Positions 9,861-19,599 of a stretch of DNA of 64,000 nucleotides are shown here, piece by piece. The translations under genes were made by a program, and so were the position numbers. Origin of the DNA: Apricaphanius iberus (Eukaryota; Chordata; Actinopteri; Cyprinodontiformes; Aphaniidae); the NCBI GenBank assembly GCA_028564705.1, contig JAPXFQ010000176.1:1-64000 (forward strand). Direction: 5' to 3'. The notes below the pieces were generated by a model. That model was given only the letters and a program-made list of their open reading frames with translations, searched no databases and had not been told where the DNA came from. Each line of letters starts with the position of its first letter. The first letter of the stretch is position 1.

Positions 9861-9866
9861 TTTATT
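9861..9866 (-). terminator. Poly(A) signal of the leftward 10,193-11,095 gene
   Basis: TTTATT on the plus strand gives AATAAA on the minus strand. It lies 36 bases upstream of the integrase ATG and downstream of the tandem repeat array. This would place the whole repeat array in the 3' untranslated part of the upstream gene's transcript. Inference from position. Confidence 0.4.
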
Positions 9867-9869
9867 CTT

Positions 9870-10134
9870 GTTTTAATTCCACAAAAGTAATGATACATGT
9901 TTTAAATTCCACAAAAGTAATGATACATGTTTTAAATTCTACAAAAGTAATGATACATGTTTTAAATTCTACAAAAGTAATGATACATGTTTTAATTTCT
10001 ACAAAAGTAATGATACATGTTTTAATTCTACAAAAGTAATGATACATGTTTTAATTCTACAAAAGTAATGATACATGTTTTAATTCTACAAAAGCAGGTT
10101 ACATGTTTTAAATTCTACAAAAGTAATGATATAT
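9870..10134. repeat. Nine-unit 28-30 bp tandem repeat
   Basis: Units begin with GTTTTAA and contain TTCTACAAAAGTAATGATAC. Starts are at 9,870, 9,899, 9,929, 9,959, 9,989, 10,019, 10,048, 10,077 and 10,105. Most are identical except for a 2-versus-3 A variation and a C/T change; the eighth is shortened to 28 bases and lacks the AATGATA core. It fills nearly the whole gap between the integrase start and the stop of the next leftward gene. Units abut with no spacers, so it is a minisatellite, not a CRISPR array. It might be a regulatory array, a replication-related sequence or neutral. Confidence 0.95.
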
Positions 10135-10192
10135 GTTTTTTGTTTCTAAATCAAAATTATCTAGCATGCAGTAAAAAAATGTCAAAAATCAA

Positions 10193-11095
10193 TCAGTCTT
10201 CAAATCCAAAACACTTTGAGACGGTATTCAGTTCGGTGAGCTGTTGCTCCGAAGAAGCGTTTTCATATAATTCAACGATGGAGGAATGTATCTTAAAACC
10301 ACATTTGAGTTCATACATCAACGTTTTTACCACCGTTGTGACTTTGCCGTCGGTTGCTTGTATATTTTTGTTATGCAGAATGTTCTGAATAGCCGGTATG
10401 AATTTAGGGGTGATCATTCTTTTGCTAATCCCCTCAAAATGCAACTGTAGATAATCTTCATCCATCTCGCTTAAGCATTGGTGTTGACGCTGGCTCGGGT
10501 GCGAGATTTGACACCCGTAACAGTTCTCTCTAACATATTTAATATAGTTCACATTGAATAAGTGAAGCAACGCTGTTTTTATAGTCTTCACCAGCAGAGA
10601 AGAGAACCATCCATCCACCTCATCACCCAGCTCCGGTACCGGGTCCAACGATGACTGCATCGGCGTGGGTTGAGAACAACCGTTCTCAGGAATAGGAGTA
10701 GGCGGTCTCGATGGCTTGTCATCCGTAGGGGTCGATTCCATCTGCGCATTGTCATCAACCGCTGCCGCTAGAACGCCGTCATCGGGGGCAGTAGATGGAG
10801 TAGCAGCGAGGGCGCCTCTTAGCCAGGCACCAAACCGCTCGTACGGAGGTAGACTCGGTGTTGGTGATGCTTCTGGCGACAACGATGAGTCCGGAGGGGT
10901 GGGAGGATGGTATGGTCCGGGAAAACCCAACTCATCTACCGTTTGTGGTCCGTATAGGTCCTGAGAAGGGTCAAAAGAACCCCAGTATGCTGGTAGGGTC
11001 ATTTGGAAACCGGCGTTCTGCATTCTGTTCCTGTAATTGGTTGTGAGATGAGGTTTTGTCCTGAACCTGTTATATGCATGTTGGGCGGAGCTCAA
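10193..11095 (-). CDS. Unrecognised Polinton ORF with Pro-rich N-half and Cys/His motif
   Basis: A 300-residue protein. Residues 1-60 are polar and aromatic; residues 60-160 are Pro/Ser/Thr/Asp-rich and probably disordered. Residues 160-190 look helical and hydrophobic. A compact Cys/His cluster follows: Cys192, Cys195, His199, His205, Cys207 (CYGCQISHPSQRQHQC), then a helical C-terminus to residue 300. The cluster could bind zinc. I have an impression that similar CxxC...HPSQ...HxC segments occur in other fish Polinton-like ORFs, but I cannot name a family. Its position in the right arm, outside the structural block, is where such elements carry variable early or host-interaction genes. The frame is intact. 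Confidence 0.75.
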   Translation of the reverse strand: MSSAQHAYNRFRTKPHLTTNYRNRMQNAGFQMTLPAYWGSFDPSQDLYGPQTVDELGFPGPYHPPTPPDSSLSPEASPTPSLPPYERFGAWLRGALAATPSTAPDDGVLAAAVDDNAQMESTPTDDKPSRPPTPIPENGCSQPTPMQSSLDPVPELGDEVDGWFSSLLVKTIKTALLHLFNVNYIKYVRENCYGCQISHPSQRQHQCLSEMDEDYLQLHFEGISKRMITPKFIPAIQNILHNKNIQATDGKVTTVVKTLMYELKCGFKIHSSIVELYENASSEQQLTELNTVSKCFGFED

Positions 11096-11302
11096 TGGAG
11101 GTGTGGTTAGGCGAAGAAGGAGGTGCCGCTTAAAAACAAATTGTTCTTTTCACTTTCTGGATCCGTTTCAAGCGACAATGACACACAAATAGGTAGGTGA
11201 TTGTATGGTCAAACGCCAGAATGAAATCCGAAATGGCCCGTAGGGGTGCTGAGAAGATGGTGATGAAACGCTTTGTTTTTAAAGAAAACGACTCGACCAC
11301 TA

Positions 11303-11779
11303 TCATAGTATCGTCTTCTTCACCCCTACGCAGGCGAAGAAGATATCGTTAGAAGGACTCACTGTGGATCGAAAAACGGTGTAGCCGACAACACATCCCC
11401 GTTGAGCCTGCAATGCATTCCAATCGAGCTCATCAGGGGATACCGGCCAGTTTTCTTTCTCTGCATCTGCATCATCATATCGACCAGAACAAGGTCTAGT
11501 GGTCAGATTTGTCCAATCTTCATGCGTTAGAGGCGTAAGTATGGAGAAGTCAGGGGTTTCGTCACCATGCGTTTGATAGAGGTAGAGAAGGCCGGCATCA
11601 TATTTAAAAATGTAACCCAATTTTCCAGCCGTGTGGTAATGCTTTAAATCCCATTCGTTCTGCATGATTCCAACAGGAGGGTTTAAAACCAAAGTAAATT
11701 CGTCCGTCTGCTTTTTCTTGTTTAAAACCAATGGCTCACTTTTAGAAGAAAACGGTGTTGTTGGTATAGAGGCATCCAT
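11303..11779 (-). CDS. Unrecognised right-terminal Polinton ORF (158 aa)
   Basis: A 158-residue protein with no motif I recognise. It has a Ser/Thr/Lys-rich N-terminus and a beta-rich, aromatic centre (residues 25-75, e.g. YIFKYDAGLLYLYQTHGDE). An acidic stretch follows at about 98-117 and the C-terminal strand region contains GCVVGYTVF and IFFACVGVKK. No signal peptide or membrane segment is evident. It is the first gene from the right end, about 65 bases after a TATA-like sequence, so it may be an early gene. Codon use and the long open frame in an otherwise dense gene block support it being real. Confidence 0.65.
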   Translation of the reverse strand: MDASIPTTPFSSKSEPLVLNKKKQTDEFTLVLNPPVGIMQNEWDLKHYHTAGKLGYIFKYDAGLLYLYQTHGDETPDFSILTPLTHEDWTNLTTRPCSGRYDDADAEKENWPVSPDELDWNALQAQRGCVVGYTVFRSTVSPSNDIFFACVGVKKTIL

Positions 11780-11840
11780 CTCTGCGTTGTTTTTTTATGT
11801 TTAGACACTGTTCTCCTCATGATAACCTACGCCTTTTTTC

Positions 11841-11850
11841 TCTATTTAAA
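11841..11850 (-). promoter_or_regulatory. TATA-like box upstream of the 158-residue ORF
   Basis: The minus strand reads TTTAAATAGA, about 62 bases before the ATG at 11,779. The spacing matches that of the TATA-like boxes before the penton-like and late genes. AT-rich matches are common by chance, so this is tentative. Confidence 0.35.
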
Positions 11851-11903
11851 AGCAGAAAACCCTCGACTCCACCTTTCCTAGCAAAACCACGCCTCAATAC
11901 CAA

Positions 11904-12275
11904 TTTGACGAGCGTTTGACATAAAGTTTTTGCCCTGTGGGTGAACCCTAACCCCCCCTTCCTCCTCTGGAAGTCCCCCTCCCTCTCCCCCATGTTAACC
12001 CCCCCTCATGCTGCAGTTTGACGAGCGTTTGACATAAAGTTTTTGTCATGCTGAAGTTTGACCCCTCCCTCTCCCCCTCTTTGACCCCCCCCCCCTCATG
12101 CTGACCTTTGACCCCTCCCTCTCCCCCTCTTTGACCCCCCCCTTCTCCTCCGGAAGCCCCCCCTCCCCACTTTGACCACCTACCCCTCGAGCCCCCTCTC
12201 CCCCCCCCTCCTCCGGAAGCCCCCCCTCTCCACTTTGACCCCCCCCACGCTGACCTTTGACCCGATCCATCAAAT
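11904..12275. repeat. C/T-rich subterminal repeat tract of the Polinton
   Basis: A 29-base direct repeat starting TTTGACGAGCGTTTGAC occurs at 11,904-11,932 and 12,017-12,045. Between and after these copies is a strongly strand-biased tract. CCCTCCCTCTCCCC blocks alternate with the heptamer TTTGACC (seen near 12,059, 12,080, 12,106, 12,131, 12,170, 12,236 and 12,256) and with CTCCGGAAG (TCTGGAAG in one copy). The minus strand is accordingly rich in runs of four or more G. The position after the last gene suggests the right terminal inverted repeat or its inner edge. The long minus-strand frames here are low-complexity Gly/Arg runs, not genes. Confidence 0.8.
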
Positions 12276-12289
12276 CTCACATTCCTGAG

Positions 12290-13590
12290 TGACACAATAT
12301 GGTGCTATATTCTCTCACAGCCATCTACAGTACACCAGCGTTTGGAGGGATCTAAACCACAGTTCAGTCACTGCAGGGGAGTCTGATAGATAATTATAAA
12401 GTAAACAAAATGCAACTCCTGTTCCTGGTTATTGTTCTCCTCATCACAAAAAAGGTTCCTGTTTGATGAACAGTTACCCTGTTTTTGTAATTTATGTAGG
12501 CTATAGGATTTTTTTCTGTGTAGCATCAACTCAATGGATCAACAGGATGAAGCTTTAGATGATCGAATAGTTTTGAAAACAAGTGTATAAGTAACAAATT
12601 ATACACTCTGAAATTCTATGTGTATATGTCAGTATGTTTTGTCATATTTTGCTCCTATATTATTATATTCTGCGGTTTTAGGACCAGAATTAAGTTTGAT
12701 GGAAAAGGAGCTTTAGACCTACATGATTTAAGATTATTTATCTCCAATCTCATATGTTTTATAATTAGGATTTATTTTCTTGTAATTTTTCTAAAATAAT
12801 TTACTGGATACTTCTACCACAAACAAAAAAGAGAATGAACACCAAGACAGTTTGTAGTTTTTGCTCTGGGTGAAATTAGAACAATGTCGCCCCCAATACT
12901 AGCATCTGTATCGTTGCATGATCCTTTCCACAAAATTATATATCACTATGGTGGATTTTATTTGCTCTACAGACATTTCAGTTTTTATTTGGTTTGTCTC
13001 TTTGCAGGTCCACTTCTAAGCTTGAGTCTTCCCAGAAAAAACATCTTGATGTACGCGGGGAAACGCTTTGCATTCTGATATGAAGCCAGGACATAACCTG
13101 CGTCCAGTGCATGTGAATAGGTCTCAGCTCTGCCGGGGGAATCCCAAAAAGAAGCATTCAGCCAGATGACCCCAGGGCCCTGGGTCCTGTCTCCAGGATC
13201 ATCCCTCCTCCTACAGCTGAATTGGTGCTGACACCGCAATGCAGAGGAGAGAAATTGATGATAAGCATATATCTTCTCCATTTTGGTGGATGGAAAAGAC
13301 ATAATTCTAATTTCTTTGTTTTACCTTTTTCCAGGACTTGATAAGTGATCCCCTAGCAAAGGCTGATAACATTCTAAGCTGAACACAGCAAAGTTATGTA
13401 TGTAATTATGACAAATACAAATATGCAAGAATATTTTGCTACAATAACAATAAAAGTAAATAGAATTTCTGAGTTGGTCATGAGTTTCATGTTGGTTTCT
13501 GTGGAATGGGACTTCTTTAAAACCAACTTAAACCACAAATGGGTCGGGGTTTTTTTCCCTGATCCTCCATACACAGCATGAAGAAAATCA
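12290..13590. other. Right flank of the Polinton, no recognised gene
   Basis: AT-rich, non-coding-looking DNA to about 12,980. At 12,985-13,302 there is an open minus-strand stretch of higher GC content, with a possible acceptor dinucleotide near 13,235 and the segment GVIWLNASFWDSPGR. I do not recognise it. It could be a decayed exon or a dispersed repeat. Confidence 0.4.
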
Positions 13591-13599
13591 CAAGCTGAT

Positions 13600-13906
13600 T
13601 GTCTGCGCCAAGACGTCCATGTTGCTAAATACTGTGTAGGCATAGTAACGATACTCCCGGTTACCAGATCCAGATTCTTGGCTGTCACGCAGAGCCACGT
13701 CACTCCACGTCGGCCGAGCCAAACGCATGATTCCTTCATCCAAGAAGAAGAAGTTAAAAGGAGCACGTCTGCTCAGACACCGTTCTGGATCCTGTCTACA
13801 GTACTTATTTTCCAGGTCTGAGGGCATCAGTCGGCAAATGCAGCAGGTGCACCGAGCTCGCTGACCCTGGTGTCCCTCTACCTGCTCCTCTCCCTGCTCT
13901 CCTCAG
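13600..13906 (-). pseudogene. Degraded cysteine-rich exon, possibly P2X7 C-terminal-like
   Basis: Reading leftward from about 13,906, an open stretch contains [19 protein letters not shown], then RCLSRRAPF, then [20 protein letters not shown], then REYRYYAY. The order C-x-C-x2-C-x2-MP-x4-E-x2-C, then a Cys, then a Leu-Asp-rich stretch, then YRY-x-AY resembles the cysteine-rich C-terminal domain of P2X7-like proteins, which are expanded in fish. After YRYYAY the expected frame seems to continue in another phase, so a frameshift or splice is likely. No other exon is found. The identification is from memory of the pattern and is weak; a coding origin is more certain than the family. Confidence 0.35.
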
Positions 13907-14099
13907 AAACTTGTGAATAATCAGTTGGACTGGATACCTCTAAAGAAACATAACAAGGTTTACATGTTTATGTGATGGGATGCATGTGTTATATAAACAA
14001 CTAAAACAAGGCATAAAGTGTTTAGGTCAGGGTTTTGCGTTTACAATGAAAAAAACAATGTTGCTAATACTTTACCTTGATGCAAAATACAAACAAATG

Positions 14100-14660
14100 T
14101 GGTTAGAGTACACAAATGTTGTACTCAAGTAATAATAGCAGTGCCTTTACTTGAGTAAAAGTAGCTGTCAAAAATGCTACTCAGTGAAAAAAGTTTTGCT
14201 AAAAAAGTTGCTTGCGTACTGAGCAACATCTGCTTTTAAAATATCAGACACCTAAGCATGAAATTCTTGGTAAATTCAGGTATTTCATATAGAGTAAAAT
14301 AAAACAAAATGATTACAAAAAAAGTTTTCAGCAGAGGAAACCCTTCTCGAAGTAATTTGTTGAAATATAAAACTAATACAGTTGGTATTAATATATCTTA
14401 CAAGGTAAAATGTACTTCCAGTGACCATTTACAGCATTTACTGTATATTCACTTGACCTCAAATTAAAACAAAAAGCTCATCATTCAGATTCCATTAAAA
14501 CTTATGTGTAGAAACAGGAGCTTTCCTGTAACAGAGTGTAGTTCCGTGTCTGGTTTATTTTGGGTTAAAATATGTTTGCTTTTCATCCTGTGAAGCATCT
14601 AAAATTGTACTCAAGTGGGATTAGCAATGCTTCATTATATTACTCAAGTAATATATAAAT
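14100..14660. repeat. Dispersed 'tactcaagta' repeat, probable MITE remnant
   Basis: TACTCAAGTAATAATAGCAG followed by TACTTGAGTAAAAGTAGC occurs at 14,130-14,180, and related TACTCAAGT motifs recur at 14,610-14,650. This wording is familiar from fish interspersed repeats, but ends and target duplications could not be fixed. No coding potential is seen. Confidence 0.35.
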
Positions 14661-14927
14661 AAAAAAAGAATAAAAAAATACATTAACATTTGTTTTTTAT
14701 TTGTAATTTTTTCTTCAAAAAATTAACTCAGGTGATTTATTAATCAACATGATTTATTAATTTATCTTTATTATTTGGCTTCATACTTGATTCACTTTGC
14801 TACAAATTTTCCCATGTATCATATCCTAGAAATACACTAAAATTGATTTGGTCTAAATATCTTCCATCACATTTATTACCTCAGTCGAAGTTATGCATGC
14901 AAAGCTGTAAATTGTCGAGTATAGAGC

Positions 14928-17900
14928 TAGTGAGTAAGTAAGTAAGTAATCTTTATTTATGACATTAAAAATCAGAAATACCATACAGCCCAAAAGTAGC
15001 TAATTAAAAGCTTGAGCAAATAAATGTGTCTTAAGGTTGCTTTTAAAAATATCAACAGAGTCAATAGAGCGCAAAGAGGGTGGAAGATCATTCCAGAGCC
15101 TGGGAGCAACAGCCTGGAAGGATCGGTCACCTCTAGTACGAAAACAAGTGCATGGAACCTTCAGCAGATTTTGATCCCCAGACCTCAGAGCCCGCGCAGG
15201 GGCGTACGGCTGGATCAGATCACTGATGTACGAAGGCGCTTGACCATACAGAGCCCTGAAAGCTAGAACCAAAATTTTAAAATGGATCCTGTAGGACACT
15301 GGCAGCCAATGAAGTTCTTTTAAAATAGGAGATATGTGGGTCCTCCTGTTAGTGCGGGTCAGAATTCTCGCTGCAGAGTTTTGCACTAATTGCAGTCGAG
15401 AGAGTTCCTTCTTGTTCAGACATGACAACAAGCTATTACAATAGTCTAAACGTGAAGACACAAATGCATGAATGATAAGTTCCAAATCATTACGTGTGAC
15501 CATATTCCTAAGTTTAGAGATTTTCCTGAGTTGAAAGAAGCAGTTCCTCGTCAGCTGCTTACAGTGCTGCACTAATGACATGTCTTTGTCAAAGATAACG
15601 CCCAAGTTTCTAAGACTTGGCTTCGCAGACTGGCCTAAATCACCCAGGTACTGTTTAATCCCTGGAATTGCATCATCAGGTGCGATAACCAGTGTTTCCG
15701 TTTTGTCTGCATTGAGCTGCAAAGAGTTATTGCTGAGCCATTTTTTTATTTCCACTAGACAATGGAGCAAAGAGTTTAGCTTCTGGATTTCAGACGGCTT
15801 AAAGGAACAGTAAAGGTGGATATCGTCAGCAAAAAGGTGAAAAAAAACATCACTAAACGTTTGGATGATCTTTCCCAAAGGAATCAAATACAACGAGAAT
15901 AAAACGGGACCCAAAACGGACCCTTGAGGCACTCCACACAACAAACCCTCAGACTCAGACCTTATTTGGTTAGCTGTAACACTAAAGCTACGCCCCGAAA
16001 AGTACGAGGAGAACCACTGTAAAACTGACCCCGACAGTCCTACGTGATCCCTCAGTCTTTTTAGCAGAACCTGATGGTCAACGGTGTCGAATGCTGAGGA
16101 CAGATCCAAGAGAACTAGAACAGTGCGTTTCCCAGAATCAGCAGACATAATGTCGCTGGACACTTTCAGTAAGGCCGTTTCCGTAGAGTGTTGTTTACGG
16201 AAACCCGACTGAAAAGGCTCGTGGATGTTGTTTTGATCCAGGAAGAATGTAAGCTGTTCACAGACCACCTTCTCAAGGATCTTGGACAGGAACGGGAGTT
16301 TCGAAATAGGCCTAAAACTATTAAGATCTGTCGGGTTTAAACCTGTTCTTTTTAGTAGTGGCTCCACTATGGCATGTTTAAAAGCATTGGGAAACACGCC
16401 AGTTGACAAAGAGACGTTAACCATTTTGGTAACACAGGGGCCAATTACCTCAAACACATTTTGAAAGAGCCTGCAAGGAAGGGTGTCAGATGAACAAGAG
16501 GAGGGCTTCATTTTGGACACCAGTGCCGAGATATCAGCAAACGTCACAGTCTTAAATGAGGACCACATGCTGGACACAGGCTCAAACACAGCAGGGGTAC
16601 AATACATAAGGGCTGGATGCTTGATCATCTTAATTTTGTTTGTGAAAAATCTCAAAAAGTTAGCTTCACAAAAGACAGGGGTGGCTGGAGCAGCAGGACA
16701 TACAAAAGAATTTATCGTGTCAAACAACACTTTAGGATTTTTCTTATTTAATGTTACAAGTTGACAGATATATTCAGACCTGGTATTTTCAACCGTCACA
16801 TTGTATGATGACACAAGATCCCTGAGATAGAGCCTGTGCACCTCAAGCTTAGTGGATTTCCAAAGACGTTCAGTCTTTCGGCACAGCCTCCTGAGTCTTA
16901 AGATCTCTTCATTTGTCCAAGGACACGCTTTTTTCTGTGATAAATTAGATTTAACTGGAGCCACCTGATCCAAAATTGTTACGCAGTGATTGTTAAAACA
17001 GTGAACGAGATCGTCCACATTTGGACAGTTCATAACTAAAAAAGGGTCAAACATCTCAGAAAGACTATCTGCTGTATTGGCAGAAATGACTCGCCTCTGA
17101 GACCTGACTGTAGAGGGCTTGGGCTCAGGACTAAAGTGCAGATCAAACAGAACAAGACTATGATCACTCATATGGACATCAAACACAGACATGTTTAAAA
17201 TGTCAAGGCCAAGCGTAAAAACTAGGTCTAAAATATTGCCTTTTTGGTGGCTGCTCAAAATTAAAAGTTTCAGTCAATGTTAACAGTTCCATTGCGGGGC
17301 AAGAGGAGCAGTCATCAACATGAAGGTTAAAATCCCCAAGGATTAAAACAGATTCCAACTTTATTGTAGAGGATAAAAAGTCACTAAAATCCTTTAAAAA
17401 GGCACCAGCAGGGCCAGGAGGTCAGTAGATCAACACACAGTAAAATGGGGATGAAAAGCCCACCTTGACCATCTGCAATTCAAAGGATGAGAATTCTTGG
17501 GACTGGTTCACTTTGCACTTGTGAACATCCCTGTGCACAAGAGCCAGACCACCACCACGGCGACAGGCTTCCCGACAGCAGAGCAGCCCGCTGGACAGAG
17601 ATCATTTAAATGAATGAACTCATCCTCTCTCTGCCAGGTCTCCGAAAGACACATAATATCCAAGTTTTCTCTTACGAAAAAATCGTTCAATGAATGAGAT
17701 TTGTTCGCAATTGAACGAGCATTCAGCAGGCCAACGCAGATTGTAGATGACGGTCACGTGGACTCCAGCTGGTCCATGCTGGAAGAGCTGGCACAAACAC
17801 GGAAGTAGACGATGGCATTGAAAGCTCCTGACCAGAACTCCAGCGTTTTGATGGGTCAAGGACACTCGTTGTCGTCCGAGCAGGCAGCGGCGTGGATACC

Positions 17901-18480
17901 CTGTCACACACATCGAGTAGAGGAATCTGGCGCAGGTACCGAGCGCGATCCCGGCGGCCGAAGACAATGGAGCCCCCACGCGCAGCGGCACGCCTACGCT
18001 TTACCTGGACACCGGACCGAGAGCCTCTTTTCTTTGATCTCCTGCGGACCCTGCCCGGCACGCGACACAGCAACAAGTAGTCAGGTGAGCCGGGATCGAT
18101 GATGAAAGGAGGAGGAAACGCCTGTTTGTAACTATCCCGTGTCTCAAACAGGCCCTCCACTGACTGCTTTATACGAAACAAAGAGTCACGATCATAAGTC
18201 CGTAAAGCCGCACATCTTTTTGTTATTTGGGCTGATATGATCACGTATGTTGACAAAATGACCAATAGCAATCTACAAAGCAGGAGACGAGCCGTGGCAC
18301 CGCCAGTCACAGGCGCCATTTTTTTATCGTCTCTGTCAGGTGGCAGAAGCTGACTAAGTTGTTTATGATCGCTTGCGAGTGCACGTACAACATGCACGCC
18401 TCATGCACGAGCTTACCGTTAAGACTGCAGTTACGCGTTTGGCCTGATGGGGCAATCGCGAGCACAAAATTTCAAACTTC
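14928..18480 (-). mobile_element. L2-like non-LTR retrotransposon, copy A, near full length
   Basis: Reads leftward. The 5' part (about 17,700-18,400) encodes a basic leader and the start of an endonuclease domain in several frames. The remaining endonuclease and the reverse transcriptase follow. The 3' end has AATAAA on the minus strand near 14,960 and a tail of four-base repeats (TTAC units on the minus strand, 14,930-14,949), a normal LINE 3' end. The element abuts retroviral gag remnants at about 18,480-18,490, so it probably inserted there. It is the most complete L2 copy in the window. Confidence 0.85.
15000..17258 (-). pseudogene. L2 ORF2: endonuclease C-terminus plus reverse transcriptase
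   Basis: A 752-residue open stretch. The start contains the endonuclease C-terminal residues SDHSLV. The reverse transcriptase follows with SFRPISKLPFLSKILEKVV, then FQSGFRKQHSTETALLKV, then the catalytic strand AFDTVDHQVLL, GVPQGSVLGPVLFSLYL and the active-site LFADDIHLY (DD pair). The C-terminal domain has LDYCNSLLSCL and RALYGQAPSYI. The N-terminal endonuclease is in other frames upstream: GDFNLHVDD near 17,325 and CLSETWQRED near 17,640. At least two frame breaks (about 17,250-17,300 and about 17,560-17,600) therefore separate it from a functional ORF2. Confidence 0.85.
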
Positions 18481-18489
18481 CTTAGAGTC

Positions 18490-19580
18490 CTTTTAAGTTT
18501 CTTACCATTTGTTTTGACTCCAGGTAAACCATGGCAGAAGCTGGATGCACCCCTAGTCATGCTGATGGTGGTTTTTGGTCAGGTACAGCTGATGAGGGTG
18601 CTGTGTCCCTCAGACGCTGCATGGCTTCAGAGAAAAACCTGCAACAAACATTTTCTATGTCCTCCTGTGTCAAAGGTTTACTCTCTGGTTTTTCTGCAAA
18701 CTTTTTTTTTCAAGTTAGCCTATGCTGGTACGGTGGGCCTTTGTCAGGCTGGGTGTAGTCTGACTTTTTTAGGTTCTCAGCTCTGCCAGCCTCCACCCCA
18801 CTGGTTCTGTTGTAGAAAATGGGTCAGCTTCCTGGGTTCAGCTGTAGCCTTAGTTCTGGTGGGTGGTTCAATTTGCAGAACTCTGTGTTCGCTGTCTGGC
18901 TTATTACATGTTTCCCAAGATAACTGAGCAAACTTCCTGATTTCCTGCATTCGCAATTTCTTTTTCCTGCAATTCATTGTAACATCAAAATGCATGGTTT
19001 CATGCAGGTTGTGCAGAAACAATGATTTAAAGGTGGTTCTTCCAGACCAGGGGCATTTCGACCTTGAAATTATGCGGAGTGAAACCTTTGGTTAAAATGC
19101 CTGGGTGCTTCATTCTGTTTCTGCTGGACAGAAAGTGTTGCAGTCGCTTGATCAGTGTAAATTGAATATTCTTCTCTAAGAGCTTCACCGAGTCTGGAAT
19201 AGTCATCCCTGATGGCGGGAATCAGTGATTCCATGTGGTTATGAAAGCTTTTGTATGTGGCTTTCCAAATGAGTTTCAGCGTCTCGTGAGTTAAGGGAGT
19301 GGGCAAGTCTAAAAGACATCTTTCCATCTACCTTAAATAATCATCAGTGTTTGAAGTTTGGTCATTTAGATCGAATCGTTCTATGTCTTTTGGTAACAAT
19401 TCTAGCTGGCGTGTCCTGATTCCATACTCATGAAATGGCTCTGTTTCATCTGTTCCAGACCAAATATCAGCTCGTTCATCATCGTATGGAAAATGGTTTG
19501 ACCTAGAGGTGGTTCTCTGTTCTTGCGGATCTAGCATAGAATGTCGAGCTCTGGATCTGCCATGATACAATGTCATGCTG
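18490..19580 (-). pseudogene. Fragmented endogenous retrovirus gag-like sequence
   Basis: Leftward frames carry ERCLLDLPTPLTHETLKLIW, then HMESLIPAIRDDYSRLGEA, then NEAPRHFNQRF. Downstream, in line but interrupted by stops, come SLFLHNLHE-like and MQEIRKFAQLSWE segments. The ordered helices, with a PRHF then L-x-LHE pattern, resemble gag of fish endogenous retroviruses. Several in-frame stops and phase changes show it is dead. No pol, env or confirmed LTR is seen; the L2 copy A interrupts its downstream side. Family assignment is by pattern only. Confidence 0.55.
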
Positions 19581-19599
19581 TTCCAGCTCCGAGCACTGG

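Larger units (their letters stand above)
1..12290. mobile_element. Polinton/Maverick (adintovirus-like) element, left end outside window
   Basis: A self-synthesising DNA transposon or integrated virus-like element. The full core set is visible: protein-primed polymerase B, FtsK/A32-type packaging ATPase, adenain-like protease, double-jelly-roll major capsid protein, penton-like minor capsid protein and chromodomain integrase. This set is diagnostic of Polintons and adintoviruses. A rightward block (1-5,391) and a leftward block (5,479-11,779) converge. The right limit is inferred from the end of the C/T-rich subterminal repeats near 12,275; no terminal inverted repeat or 6-bp target duplication can be confirmed because the left end is missing. 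Four single-base frame breaks (three in the polymerase, one in the penton-like gene) mean this copy looks non-functional, unless they are assembly errors. The capsid, protease, ATPase and integrase frames are open. Confidence 0.93.

Noticed and set aside
9862..10047. Open frame through the 30-bp tandem array encoding a repeated Cys/Ile/Thr/Phe peptide
   Set aside because: It is the translation of an in-phase minisatellite that loses phase when unit length changes; no start context or wider frame supports a gene.
9870..10134. CRISPR-like regular repeats
   Set aside because: Units abut with no unique spacers, and the genome is animal.
11948..12295. Two minus-strand Gly/Arg-rich frames
   Set aside because: Low-complexity translation of the C/T-rich subterminal tract.
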